A stretch of DNA of 64,000 nucleotides from Moraxella nonliquefaciens (GTDB lineage: Bacteria > Pseudomonadota > Gammaproteobacteria > Pseudomonadales > Moraxellaceae), in assembly GCF_001679005.1 (NCBI RefSeq), contig NZ_LXTW01000001.1, positions 82,429 to 146,428 on the forward strand, given 5' to 3'. Every line of letters begins with the position of its first letter. Within the stretch, counting starts at the first letter, position 1. Below the pieces are notes generated by a model, which saw nothing but the letters and a program-made list of their open reading frames with translations, had not been told where the DNA came from and did no database searches. A program made the translations under genes and the position numbers. Below are positions 28,764 to 37,415 of the stretch, one piece after another.

Positions 28764-29021
28764 ATGGGTAAATTTATCAAAAACTTGGCAATTCTTGCCA
28801 CAATCGCCACCATGACAAGTAGTGCAATGGCTTACAACATTCAATTTCAAGAGAACAAGTCAGATTCTTCTACCGAATGGTGGAGCGGTCGTTGTGATGA
28901 CGGTCAAGGCTTTCTTACTTGGCGTAGTTATGACGAGTCAATTTGGCACGCCTCAGGACCAAAAGGCAAGGACTGGGGACCTTCAAGAGATGCTGTAATT
29001 CGCAAAGTCTGTGGCGAATAA
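28764..29021 (+). CDS. Small secreted protein, tryptophan-rich, unknown
   Basis: 85 residues: signal peptide (MGKFIKNLAILATIATMTSSAMA, cleavage near residue 23) and a mature part of about 62 residues with six Trp and exactly two Cys (in GRCDDG and RKVCGE), which could form one disulfide. The Shine-Dalgarno is strong (atggagaaatcttATG). I recognise no family; candidate roles are a periplasmic binder or inhibitor, or a secreted toxin-like peptide. The XRE gene divergent to it may regulate it. Confidence 0.65.
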   Translation: MGKFIKNLAILATIATMTSSAMAYNIQFQENKSDSSTEWWSGRCDDGQGFLTWRSYDESIWHASGPKGKDWGPSRDAVIRKVCGE

Positions 29022-29038
29022 AATCTTACACCCCACAA

Positions 29039-29065
29039 AATAAACCGCCCCCACGGCGGTTTATT
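29039..29065. terminator. Bidirectional terminator between the secreted-protein gene and metR
   Basis: An 11-bp stem AATAAACCGCC (29039-29049) with GGCGGTTTATT (29055-29065), between convergent genes; shares the AAACCGCC stem seen at 4947 and 13120. Confidence 0.8.
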
Positions 29066-29072
29066 TACCCCT

Positions 29073-29960
29073 TTACGGCTTTTTAATTGCTTTTAGCAAC
29101 TCCAAAAATCCTGCAACATACGCCACATCTCTACTGCTCTTACGCACCCCTGCATACAGCTGACAATACACCCCCTGCCCAAGCGTACGCGTTACCACCC
29201 AGCCTTTTTTTTCATATTCACTTGCCACCCAGTCGGGCAACGCTGACACACCACGTTCACTTGCCACCAGTTGAATCAGCATGGCGGTCAGTTCAGTGAT
29301 GCGGATATGTTTGGGGCAGATGCCATTTGGCTCTAAAAATTTGGCGATGACATCAAGGCGGGTCTGTTCCACAGGATAAGCGATGAGCGTCTCATCCGCC
29401 AAATCACTGGCATTAATCACACTTTGGCTTGCCAGTCGGTGCGTAGGCGACACCACAAGGCGACTTTCATAGGTAAATAACGGCTGATAATAAATGGCGT
29501 CTATTGGCAAATTGCTTGCGGTGATGAGCAGGTCAATATCACCATCTAGGAGCATTTGGTGCGGTTCAGGCTCAAAGCCAGGTGTAAAATCCAGTTCTAC
29601 ATCGCTATACTCTTTGCGATATACATTCAAAATCGGCATGAGCCAATCAAAACAGCTATGACACTCACTTGCTAGCCTAAACCGTCCTGCTTGTCCATGT
29701 GCCAGACGTTTAATGTCAGCTTTGGTGCGAGCAACTTGCGGTAGGATATTATCTGCCAATTGTAATACAGACCTGCCTGCTGGTGTAAAACTTATGGGGC
29801 GAGTACGGCGATTAACCAGTGTAATGTCATAATAACTCTCCAACTCTTTTAGTTGATGAGAGATGGCGGATGCTGTTAAATTGAGTTCATCGGCGGTCAT
29901 GACAAGCGAACCATGACGAGCGAGAATGGAGAGCATTTGTAAATGTCGGATTTCTAACAT
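29073..29960 (-). CDS. metR: LysR-family regulator MetR
   Basis: 295 residues. The winged helix-turn-helix is at residues 1-60 (HLQMLSILARHGSLVMTADELN). The effector-binding part has LASECHSCFDWLMPIL near 95, matching the characteristic ECHSC-x-WL of MetR, then LDFTPGFEPEPHQMLLDGDIDLL and YPVEQTRLDV. MetR uses homocysteine as coactivator to switch on methionine-synthesis genes (metE, metH and others). None of those genes lie in the window. The ECHSC motif makes MetR much more likely than other LysR types. Confidence 0.85.
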   Translation of the reverse strand: MLEIRHLQMLSILARHGSLVMTADELNLTASAISHQLKELESYYDITLVNRRTRPISFTPAGRSVLQLADNILPQVARTKADIKRLAHGQAGRFRLASECHSCFDWLMPILNVYRKEYSDVELDFTPGFEPEPHQMLLDGDIDLLITASNLPIDAIYYQPLFTYESRLVVSPTHRLASQSVINASDLADETLIAYPVEQTRLDVIAKFLEPNGICPKHIRITELTAMLIQLVASERGVSALPDWVASEYEKKGWVVTRTLGQGVYCQLYAGVRKSSRDVAYVAGFLELLKAIKKP

Positions 29961-30046
29961 GACAACTTTTGGCTAAGATTTTGTATAAAAACAGTGAAAA
30001 TGCCCATAAGCACCCATCCTGTCATTTTAATATGCCAACTGGCACT

Positions 30047-30889
30047 TTAATGATGGGCGTGGCTGTGTTCATGAGAGCTGTGTTCATGATTATGCTGATG
30101 CTTGTCATGATGATGACTGTGTTCATGGAGTTCATGACTGTGTTCATGGAGTTCATGACTGTGTTCATGATTGTGATGGGCATGTCCGCCATGATGATGA
30201 CCATGCATTAGGTGCATGACGGTAGGCGAGAGCATGACAAACAGCCCTGAGATGAGCATGACAGCACCGCTAAATTTACGCAGGTTAAAGGTCTTGACCT
30301 TTTGTTGTAACCATGACAGCGTTGCCCCGGTCATGATAAGCATGGGCAGAGTACCCAGTCCAAAGGCAAGCATGAACAGTACGCCCATGATGGGTTCATG
30401 TCCTGTCGCCGCCACACTCATCGCCATCACCAAAGCCCCATAGACCAGACCACAAGGCAACAGTCCCCACAGCAGTCCTGCCCCAAGAGCCTTAGGCAGG
30501 CTGTCCATGGGCAGTACCTTTTGACGGACAGGGGCAAGGCGATTCCAAAGACCCAGCCCCATTTTTTCAAGATGGTTTAAAAATGGCAAACCAAGCATGA
30601 GCAGAGAGGCAAATACAATCGCCAAACCCAGCACGATACGAGGCAGGGCATTACCTGTCATAAAGGGGGCAAGCACCGTCTCACCAAAGATGGTTGCAAT
30701 CAGTCCAAGAGCCATATAACTCATCAAGCGTCCAGTGTGATAGGTTGCGATGAGCATGCCACGTTTTTGTGGGCTTAGGTTCTTCATGGAGATGCCAAAA
30801 GCAGTTACGATACCACCACACATCCCCATGCAGTGTGGTGATCCCAAAAAGCCCATGGCAAGGGCGGGCGCTAATAATACGATACTCAT
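30047..30889 (-). CDS. SafE/TauE-like (DsbD_2/UreH-type) membrane protein with His-rich tail
   Basis: 280 residues. Six hydrophobic segments include the conserved GSPHCMGMCGGIVTA near residue 16 (two Cys) and LPCGLVYGALVMAM near 140, hallmarks of the SafE/DsbD_2 family encoded beside cco genes in many proteobacteria. The last about 60 residues are almost all His, Glu and Ser (about 25 His), a probable metal-binding tail not present in most homologues. The start overlaps the ccoS stop by 4 bases (ATGA), so the pair is one translational unit. By context it probably helps supply copper or mature cbb3 cytochrome oxidase; this is inference. Confidence 0.8.
   Translation of the reverse strand: MSIVLLAPALAMGFLGSPHCMGMCGGIVTAFGISMKNLSPQKRGMLIATYHTGRLMSYMALGLIATIFGETVLAPFMTGNALPRIVLGLAIVFASLLMLGLPFLNHLEKMGLGLWNRLAPVRQKVLPMDSLPKALGAGLLWGLLPCGLVYGALVMAMSVAATGHEPIMGVLFMLAFGLGTLPMLIMTGATLSWLQQKVKTFNLRKFSGAVMLISGLFVMLSPTVMHLMHGHHHGGHAHHNHEHSHELHEHSHELHEHSHHHDKHQHNHEHSSHEHSHAHH
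30115..30174. repeat. In-frame 21-bp tandem repeats in the His-rich tail
   Basis: The 21-bp unit starting GACTGTGTTCATGG is repeated exactly at 30115-30135 and 30136-30156, with a diverged third copy to about 30174. Each unit encodes seven residues (HEHSHEL), so copy-number slippage changes tail length without a frameshift. Confidence 0.85.
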
Positions 30890-31098
30890 GCGTCATCCTT
30901 ATTACGTTGGTTGTTTTGGGTTGCCTTGCTGGCGTGATTTAAGGCATCACGGCGAGCTTGACGGTCATCCAAGATGATTTGGTCGGGGGCATTGTCTAAA
31001 TCTTCAAACTGGTTGGACTTGACCGCATAAGCAATCGCCCAAATCGCCACAACGAACAACATAAGACTTAGCGGAATGAGTAGGTAGATACTGGTCAT
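30886..31098 (-). CDS. ccoS: Cbb3-type cytochrome oxidase maturation protein CcoS
   Basis: 70 residues. Start SIYLLIPLSLMLFVVAIWAIAYAVKSNQFEDLD combines one transmembrane helix with the conserved KSxQFEDL motif right after it; a hydrophilic tail follows. CcoS is needed for insertion of heme and copper into the cbb3 oxidase subunit CcoN. The structural cco genes are not in the window. Confidence 0.88.
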   Translation of the reverse strand: MTSIYLLIPLSLMLFVVAIWAIAYAVKSNQFEDLDNAPDQIILDDRQARRDALNHASKATQNNQRNKDDA

Positions 31099-31172
31099 GT
31101 CATCTGTTCCAAAAGCACAAGTTCTTTGCTAGTTTACCCAAATCAGGGTTTTTTATCTTTTCACTCATCTTT

Positions 31173-31222
31173 TATATTGGTCATTGATTGGGGCATGTAT
31201 ATTGGTCATTGATTGGGGCATG
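31173..31222. repeat. 25-bp perfect tandem duplication
   Basis: TATATTGGTCATTGATTGGG... (25 bp) occurs at 31173-31197 and again at 31198-31222 with no change, a recent duplication upstream of ccoS. Confidence 0.85.
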
Positions 31223-31479
31223 CCCATACTCATGGTATTTTTATAAAATGCGTTATGTGGTCATGTTATGTGCAACCAAATAATCATATCTTATTCATGA
31301 CATTAGGTAAATTGTGTTTGCAAATAATCCACATTTTAACACATTTATCAGTTTTGACAGCAAATTTTTAAAAGCCCATAAAAAATTTATGGTTTTTGGA
31401 TAAACATAACTTTTTTCTTAAAAGTTTCTTAAAAGCCGACCGAACCGATTTAATGTTTGGTAGGTGATGCCAAACGTTT

Positions 31480-31548
31480 AGCATGGATAAATAGCATGGA
31501 TAAATGGTCATATAAATAGCCATATAAATAGCCATATGAACAGCCATA
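31480..31548. repeat. Short tandem repeats upstream of the C13 peptidase gene
   Basis: AGCATGGATAAAT is repeated at 31480-31492 and 31493-31505. Then CATATAAATAGC is repeated at 31509-31520 and 31521-31532, with a variant at 31533-31544. Probable slippage tract; any effect on expression is unknown. Confidence 0.7.
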
Positions 31549-31644
31549 CACTGATTTTTTACAAAATCACTTGCCACAGCTGTAAATTTTTGCGAAAATA
31601 AGCCAAATTAGCTTTTTGTTTTATATCTGATAAAGAGTCGCCAT

Positions 31645-33084
31645 TTGTCACTACAATCCCTAAAAATACAGTCTTTACCAAGATTTTCCCTAAACTTTGC
31701 CGCCAATATCGTCGCTGCCTTGTGGATGTTGGTGGGGTCAGTACGTGCCTTTAATTGGGTTAAGCCCACGTTTGGGCAGTTTGTGCTATTTGCTTTATTG
31801 GCGTTGGCGGTCAATATTTTGTTGGCATGGCTGACAGCACATTTTGGCAGTGATTTTAACGAGCAAGGACTCATCAGTTATCTGATTTGGCCGACCATCA
31901 TGCTCATTGCAGGGATTTTGCTTGCCAAACGTACGCTGAACTACTCATTGCTATTCGTGCCTGTGATTTTATGGCTTGTGGCAGATACGCTACTGATTTT
32001 GGTACAAAGTGGCATGCAGTTTTTGAGTTTGCAAAACTGGCTGCCAAATTGGATGTATCGCTTTTTACCCGATGTGTTCGTGGCGTTATTTGTGTGGCAG
32101 ACAGCGGCACTGCTTTTAATTTTTGCCAAGCGTTTACACTGGCAATGGTGGGAGCGGGTCATTATGATGGTGGGGGCGATTGCCTTGTTGGTGGTGTGGC
32201 AAAAAAATGTGGCAGATCAGCCCATTTTTAAGCTAAAAAACCAAAATCCGACCATCAGTGAGACCGCTTTTTATGCCCAACCGATGATTTTAACAGAGCA
32301 TTTAGCAGGCATTGAAAAATCTGCCACAGGCGAGAGCGACTGGTATTTTATGGGTGTGGCAGGCTATGGCGGACTGGATGTTTTTAGTAATGAAGTGACG
32401 CAGGCAAAACAGCTGTTTGATGTGCGTTTTGGCACGCAAGGCAGATCCATTGCCCTAATTAACAACCCAAAGACATGGCAGTCTGACCCCATCGCCACCA
32501 AGACCAGTATCCATGAGACACTCCAAGCCATCGGTAAACAAATGAACGCTGATGAAGATGTGCTGTTTTTGATGTTAAGCTCACATGGGGCGGTAGACGA
32601 AAGTGGTCAGATTTTGGGGGATTTGGTGCTTGACAATCCTCCGCTGGATTTGGATGACATTGACCCTGTATGGCTCAAAGAAACATTGGATGCGTCAGGC
32701 ATTCGCTGGCGGGTGATTGTCATCTCATCGTGTTACTCTGGTGCGTTTATTGAGCGTCTGGCATCACCAACCACACTCATCATTACCGCATCAGCTGCCG
32801 ATAGAGCATCTTTTGGGTGTAGTTATAACGCTGATTTGAGTTATTTTGGGCGGGCATTTTTTGCCGAAGGTTTGCGTGGCAATAAAAATACCTTTGACAA
32901 TGCCTATGATTATGCCAAAAATCGAGTAAGCGAATTAGAAGCACTCATGGGTTTTGTGCCATCACAGCCACAGATGTATGTTGGTAGTCTCATGAAAACG
33001 GCATTGCCCGAGCTAGAACAGGCACTGTTTGACAACAGTCAAGAGCCGACCATGCCAGCAGACAATAAATCTAATACCCCCTGA
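31645..33084 (+). CDS. Membrane-anchored C13 (legumain/caspase-like) peptidase
   Basis: 479 residues from a TTG (GAG nine bases upstream); no upstream ATG exists in frame. The first about 195 residues contain five or six transmembrane helices. The remainder is a caspase-fold domain with the His motif LMLSSHGAVD and the Cys motif VISSCYSGAFIE about 60 residues later, then TASAADRASFG. This His-Gly and Cys dyad is that of peptidase family C13. The peptidase probably faces the periplasm or cytoplasm from the inner membrane; its substrate is unknown. It ends 16 bp before pdxJ, so both are likely co-transcribed. Confidence 0.8.
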   Translation: MSLQSLKIQSLPRFSLNFAANIVAALWMLVGSVRAFNWVKPTFGQFVLFALLALAVNILLAWLTAHFGSDFNEQGLISYLIWPTIMLIAGILLAKRTLNYSLLFVPVILWLVADTLLILVQSGMQFLSLQNWLPNWMYRFLPDVFVALFVWQTAALLLIFAKRLHWQWWERVIMMVGAIALLVVWQKNVADQPIFKLKNQNPTISETAFYAQPMILTEHLAGIEKSATGESDWYFMGVAGYGGLDVFSNEVTQAKQLFDVRFGTQGRSIALINNPKTWQSDPIATKTSIHETLQAIGKQMNADEDVLFLMLSSHGAVDESGQILGDLVLDNPPLDLDDIDPVWLKETLDASGIRWRVIVISSCYSGAFIERLASPTTLIITASAADRASFGCSYNADLSYFGRAFFAEGLRGNKNTFDNAYDYAKNRVSELEALMGFVPSQPQMYVGSLMKTALPELEQALFDNSQEPTMPADNKSNTP

Positions 33085-33100
33085 TTATCAAGGAGTTTCT

Positions 33101-33835
33101 ATGAGAGCCCCTAGGCTTGGCGTTAATATTGACCACATTGCCACACTGCGTAATGTCCGTGGTGTGGATTATCCGTGTCCCATCAAAGGAGCGTTAGTGT
33201 GTCAGCGGGCAGGGGCAGATGGCATTACCTTGCACTTACGAGAAGACCGTCGCCACATCAAGGATGCTGATGTGTACGCCATGAAGCAGGCGATTGACAT
33301 TCCGATGAACTTAGAAATGGCACTAACAGATGAAATGCTTGCCATTGCCTGTGATGTCCGCCCTAAGTGGGTGTGCCTTGTCCCTGAAAAACGTCAAGAA
33401 GTAACAACAGAAGGCGGACTTGATGTCATCAACAACGACAAATTACCTGATTTTATCAAAAAGCTACAAAATGCTGGTATCAAAGTATCGCTTTTTATAG
33501 ACCCCGATACTGCCCAGATTGAAAGAGCGATGGAGCTTGGAGCAGATGCCATTGAGATTCATACAGGAGCGTATGCCCAAAGCTGCCTTGCAAATGACCC
33601 AGTCCAAATCGCTTTTGAGCTAGAACGTGTCAAAAAAGGCGTGATGTTTGCTTTATCAAAAAATCCAACCTTTTTGGTGAATGCAGGGCATGGCTTGACG
33701 GCAGACAATGTTGCTCCCATTGCCCAAATTAATGGCATTTATGAATTAAATATCGGACATGGCATCATCGCCGATAGTGTGTTTATGGGGCTTGATAAAG
33801 CAGTGCGTAACATGAAACAGGCTTTTGGTATTTGA
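33101..33835 (+). CDS. pdxJ: Pyridoxine 5'-phosphate synthase
   Basis: 244 residues from the ATG at 33101, which has a strong AAGGAG ribosome site; the longer open frame from 33029 overlaps the peptidase gene and is not the start. GVNIDHIATLRN, DGITLHLREDRRHI, NLEMAL, CLVPEKRQEVTTEGGLD and NAGHGLTADN are the TIM-barrel active-site motifs of PdxJ. It condenses deoxyxylulose phosphate with aminoacetone phosphate to form pyridoxine phosphate. Confidence 0.96.
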   Translation: MRAPRLGVNIDHIATLRNVRGVDYPCPIKGALVCQRAGADGITLHLREDRRHIKDADVYAMKQAIDIPMNLEMALTDEMLAIACDVRPKWVCLVPEKRQEVTTEGGLDVINNDKLPDFIKKLQNAGIKVSLFIDPDTAQIERAMELGADAIEIHTGAYAQSCLANDPVQIAFELERVKKGVMFALSKNPTFLVNAGHGLTADNVAPIAQINGIYELNIGHGIIADSVFMGLDKAVRNMKQAFGI

Positions 33836-33910
33836 GTATCAGACCATTTGTTGCTAAAAATGCCCATTTTATTGTAAATATTGGCAACTTTTATGTAATA
33901 AACTGTATTT

Positions 33911-33940
33911 TTTGACAAAAAAGGGTTGTCAAATTCTTAT
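33911..33940 (+). terminator. Probable pdxJ terminator
   Basis: An 8-bp inverted repeat TTTGACAA (33911-33918) and TTGTCAAA (33926-33933), 7-nt loop, then T-rich TTCTTATTTT. Could alternatively be an operator for the following gene. Confidence 0.5.
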
Positions 33941-34019
33941 TTTACCGTTAAGCTATGACCATCTATCACAAAGTAGACCATGACCATTGAGAAGTTGAAG
34001 TATTTTTGTAAGATTGCTA

Positions 34020-34049
34020 TTGAAAAACATTTCAGCTTAATGTTAGAAT
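34020..34049 (+). promoter_or_regulatory. Promoter of the OmpA-family gene
   Basis: TTGAAA (34020-34025), spacer 18, TAGAAT (34044-34049); then about 50 bases of leader with GGAGG before the ATG at 34105. Confidence 0.6.
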
Positions 34050-34104
34050 AGACATGACAGTCTGGTGTTTTTGACTTCATCAAAACCATCCTTTGGAGGA
34101 AATT

Positions 34105-35376
34105 ATGAAATTAAATAAAATCGCTTTGGCATTGATTGCCACTGCTACTACCGCCGCCACCGCTGGCGTAACCGTAACCCCACTTATCGGTTATCAACAT
34201 CAAAACGAAGCCCACAAAAAGCAACGTGAGATTTTTCATACTGGAACAGATTATAATACGCAAAAAGCTGGCGAGCAAGATGGTGTTGCCTTAGAAAGTG
34301 ATTTATATACAGGTGTCGCCTTGGGTGTGGAGCTTAGCCCATCTACTCAATTTCAGGTAGAATATGGCGTTACTGACACCGAAGCAAAGCCCTCAAAAAA
34401 GAAAGTTGAGGAGTATGTTAAATCAGGTGGGGATAAAAATCGCGCCGTCTTTGATGCCAAAGAAGAGACCATCTCTGGTAACTTCCTAATTGGCACTGAG
34501 CAGTTCTCAGGCTATACCAATAATAAGTTCAAACCTTATGTGCTTGTGGGTGCTGGTCAAGCCAAATATAAAGTTAATAGCCGTCAAAATGGCTCACAGA
34601 TATCTGAATCAAAAGACACCATCGGTAACTTGGGTTTGGGTGCTCGTTATCTGATCAATGATGCCCTAGCATTGCGTGGCGAAGCTCGTGCTGTTCATAA
34701 CTTTGATAACAAATGGTGGGAAGGTCAAGCCCTAGCAGGTCTTGAAGTAACCCTAGGTGGTCGTTTGGCACCTACCGTACCTGTGGCGCCTGTTCGTGAG
34801 CCTGTGGTAACACCACCACCTGTGACCCAAGTTCCTGTGCCAGTACCAGTACCAGTTGCTGTGGTTGAGACACCAGAATTTGTTGACAGCGATGGTGACG
34901 GTGTTGCTGACCATTTAGACCTATGCCCAAATACTCCACGTAATGTCGTGGTAGATGCCAATGGTTGCCCAGTTGAGCGTGCGGTACAAGAAGATCTACG
35001 CATGGAACTTCGTGTATTCTTTGACCGTGATAAGTCAAATATCAAGCCACAATTCCGTGAAGAAGTCGCTAAGGTTGCAGAGAAAATGCGTGAATTCCCG
35101 AACGCAACTGCTGCCATTGAAGGTCACGCTTCCAAAGACAGTAACCGTTCAAGTGCTCGCTACAACCAACGTCTGTCAGAGGCTCGTGCAAATGCTGTAA
35201 GATCTATGCTGTCTAGCGAGTTTGGTATTGCTCCTAACCGTATCTCTGCGGTAGGTTATGGCTTTGACCGTCCAGTAGTGCCTAATGATACTGCTGAAAA
35301 CAAAGCACTTAACCGTCGTGTGTATGCTGTTATCCAAGGCAATAAAGTAACTAATGTGGTAGAAACTAAAAACTAA
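34105..35376 (+). CDS. OmpA-family outer membrane protein with calcium-type TSP3 repeat
   Basis: 423 residues from the ATG at 34105 (TTGGAGGAAATT upstream; a frame start 12 bases earlier lacks this spacing). The order is signal peptide (about 1-20), an eight-stranded barrel domain to about residue 230, a Pro/Val linker (VPVPVPVPVAV), a thrombospondin type-3 motif DSDGDGVADHLDLCPNTP with two disulfide-type Cys, and an OmpA C-terminal peptidoglycan-binding domain (FFDRDKSNIKP, RLSEARANAV, NRRV). It links outer membrane to cell wall. It is monocistronic and probably highly expressed. Confidence 0.93.
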   Translation: MKLNKIALALIATATTAATAGVTVTPLIGYQHQNEAHKKQREIFHTGTDYNTQKAGEQDGVALESDLYTGVALGVELSPSTQFQVEYGVTDTEAKPSKKKVEEYVKSGGDKNRAVFDAKEETISGNFLIGTEQFSGYTNNKFKPYVLVGAGQAKYKVNSRQNGSQISESKDTIGNLGLGARYLINDALALRGEARAVHNFDNKWWEGQALAGLEVTLGGRLAPTVPVAPVREPVVTPPPVTQVPVPVPVPVAVVETPEFVDSDGDGVADHLDLCPNTPRNVVVDANGCPVERAVQEDLRMELRVFFDRDKSNIKPQFREEVAKVAEKMREFPNATAAIEGHASKDSNRSSARYNQRLSEARANAVRSMLSSEFGIAPNRISAVGYGFDRPVVPNDTAENKALNRRVYAVIQGNKVTNVVETKN

Positions 35377-35396
35377 ATAACCCATACAATGAGTTC

Positions 35397-35431
35397 AAAA
35401 ACCATCCAAAGTAGATTTGGGTGGTTTTTTA
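35397..35431 (+). terminator. Terminator of the OmpA-family gene
   Basis: Stem AAAAACCATCC with GGGTGGTTTTT (one G-T pair), loop of 11, ending in a T run at 35425-35430. Confidence 0.75.
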
Positions 35432-35475
35432 TTTATCAAAATATAGGATTGAATGCTGTTTTTGATCAAATTCAT

Positions 35476-35483
35476 GCTATAAT
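35476..35483 (+). promoter_or_regulatory. Extended -10 promoter of typA
   Basis: TGCTATAAT (35475-35483): consensus -10 with the extended TGN element; no good -35, which extended -10 promoters can lack. A palindrome TTTGATCAAA lies just upstream. Confidence 0.6.
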
Positions 35484-35544
35484 AGACAGCTTTTGTGTGA
35501 GCTGTCAGCTTACACGCCTATTTTATTTACACTTTTGAGATTTT

Positions 35545-37392
35545 ATGTCAAACAATATCCAACATTTACGCAATATCGCCATCATCGCCCACGTTGACCA
35601 TGGTAAAACCACTTTGGTTGATAAACTTCTACAACAATCAGGTGCCTTGGGCGAACGTGCAGGTGAAATTGAACGAGTCATGGACTCAAATGCCCTAGAA
35701 AGTGAGCGTGGCATTACCATTTTAGCCAAAAATACCGCCATCAAATGGATGGATAAGCGTACCAATATTGAATACCGCATTAATATCGTGGATACCCCTG
35801 GGCATGCTGATTTTGGCGGTGAGGTTGAACGTGTGCTATCTATGGTAGACTGTGTACTATTGCTTGTAGATAGTCAAGAGGGCCCCATGCCTCAGACCCG
35901 TTTTGTTACCCAAAAGGCATTCGCTCGTGGCTTAAAGCCAATTGTGGTCATCAATAAAATTGATAAGCCTGCCGCTCGTGCTGATTGGGTGATTGATCAG
36001 GTGTTTGATTTGTTTGACAACTTAGGTGGCACAGATGAACAGCTTGACTTTCCCATTGTTTACGCATCAGGCATTAACGGCATTGCAGGGTTGTCGCCTG
36101 ACGAACTTGCCTCTGACATGACCCCACTATTTGAAACCATCGTAGACATTGTTGAGCCACCAAAAGTGGACGTAGATGGTGCATTTCAAATGCAAATTTC
36201 AAGTCTTGATTATAATAGCTTTGTTGGTGTGATTGGCATCGGTCGCATTCAGCGTGGTTCGGTGAAGACCAATACCCCTGTGGTAGTTGTGGATAAAGAT
36301 GGCAATAAGCGTAACGGTCGTATTCTAAAAATCATGGGCTATCATGGACTTGAAAGGATAGATGTGGATTTTGCCCAAGCTGGCGATATTGTCTGTGTAA
36401 CAGGTATTGATAATCTTAATATCTCAGATACTCTGTGTGACCCCAAAGAAGTTGAAGCACTGCCAGCATTATCCGTGGATGAACCAACCGTATCAATGAC
36501 ATTTCAAGTCAATGATTCACCATTTGCTGGCAAAGAGGGTAAATTTGTTACCTCTCGTAATATCCGTGAACGCTTAGAGCGTGAACTCATTCATAACGTT
36601 GCTTTGCGTGTTGAGGACACTGACAGTCCAGATCGCTTTAAGGTGTCAGGTCGTGGCGAGCTACATTTGTCTGTTTTGATTGAGAACATGAGACGTGAAG
36701 GTTTTGAATTGGGCGTGTCTCGTCCCGAGGTCATTATCAAAGAAATTGATGGCGTCATGTGTGAACCTTATGAAAATGTTACTTTTGATGTTGAGGAACA
36801 GCATCAAGGGGCGGTTATGGAGCAAATGGGTAACCGTAAGGGTGAGTTGACCAACATGGAAGTGGATGGTAAGGGTCGCATTCGCATCGAGGCAACCGTG
36901 CCATCTCGTGGACTTATCGGCTTTCGCTCGGAGTTTTTGACCATGACCTCTGGTACAGGTATCATGACATCAAGTTTTAGTCATTATGGTGAGATGAAAG
37001 AGGGTGCGGTTGCTAAACGTCAAAATGGTGTGCTAATTTCTATGGTAACAGGTACTTGCTTGGGCTATGCTTTGTTTAGCTTGCAAGAGCGTGGACGACT
37101 GTTTGCCAAACCACAGCTTGACGTTTATGAGGGTATGATTGTTGGTATTAATTCTCGTGGCGATGATATGGTGGTCAACCCAACCAAAGCCAAACAGCTG
37201 ACCAACATTCGTGCATCAGGTTCAGATGATGCCATCATCCTAACTCCTGCTTTGGAATATAGCTTAGAACAGGCATTGGAGTTTATCGAAGATGATGAAC
37301 TGGTTGAAGTAACACCCAAATCCATTCGCATTCGTAAAAAATACCTAACAGAGAATGATCGTAAACGTTTTGGGCGTAAAAAAGACGCTTGA
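35545..37392 (+). CDS. typA: Ribosome-associated GTPase TypA/BipA
   Basis: 615 residues, the standard length. G1 AHVDHGKTTL near residue 13, the switch-I RGITILAKN, G3 DTPGHADFGGEVER, G4 NKIDKP, then EF-G-like domains II, III and V and the family-specific C-terminal domain (RIRKKYL). It is a translational GTPase important in ribosome assembly and stress or cold growth. It is transcribed alone from the extended -10 promoter and faces rlmD. Confidence 0.96.
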   Translation: MSNNIQHLRNIAIIAHVDHGKTTLVDKLLQQSGALGERAGEIERVMDSNALESERGITILAKNTAIKWMDKRTNIEYRINIVDTPGHADFGGEVERVLSMVDCVLLLVDSQEGPMPQTRFVTQKAFARGLKPIVVINKIDKPAARADWVIDQVFDLFDNLGGTDEQLDFPIVYASGINGIAGLSPDELASDMTPLFETIVDIVEPPKVDVDGAFQMQISSLDYNSFVGVIGIGRIQRGSVKTNTPVVVVDKDGNKRNGRILKIMGYHGLERIDVDFAQAGDIVCVTGIDNLNISDTLCDPKEVEALPALSVDEPTVSMTFQVNDSPFAGKEGKFVTSRNIRERLERELIHNVALRVEDTDSPDRFKVSGRGELHLSVLIENMRREGFELGVSRPEVIIKEIDGVMCEPYENVTFDVEEQHQGAVMEQMGNRKGELTNMEVDGKGRIRIEATVPSRGLIGFRSEFLTMTSGTGIMTSSFSHYGEMKEGAVAKRQNGVLISMVTGTCLGYALFSLQERGRLFAKPQLDVYEGMIVGINSRGDDMVVNPTKAKQLTNIRASGSDDAIILTPALEYSLEQALEFIEDDELVEVTPKSIRIRKKYLTENDRKRFGRKKDA

Positions 37393-37415
37393 TTGGCAAA
37401 ATATTGTTATTTGGG

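Larger units (their letters stand above)
31099..31644. other. 546-bp intergenic region with short tandem repeats
   Basis: Between divergent ccoS and the C13 peptidase gene. It is AT-rich and holds the repeat clusters listed separately, but no convincing ORF and no FNR-type TTGAT-N4-ATCAA box. A minus-strand frame at 31368-31577 is a by-product of the repeats. Confidence 0.5.

Noticed and set aside
30108..30210. Possible CRISPR-like or satellite array at the 21-bp repeats
   Set aside because: The repeats are contiguous without spacers and encode the His-rich tail in frame. No CRISPR array or cas gene was seen anywhere in the window.
35460..35470. TTTGATCAAA as a possible FNR/ANR box before typA
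   Set aside because: FNR-type boxes need TTGAT-N4-ATCAA; this palindrome has no central spacer.
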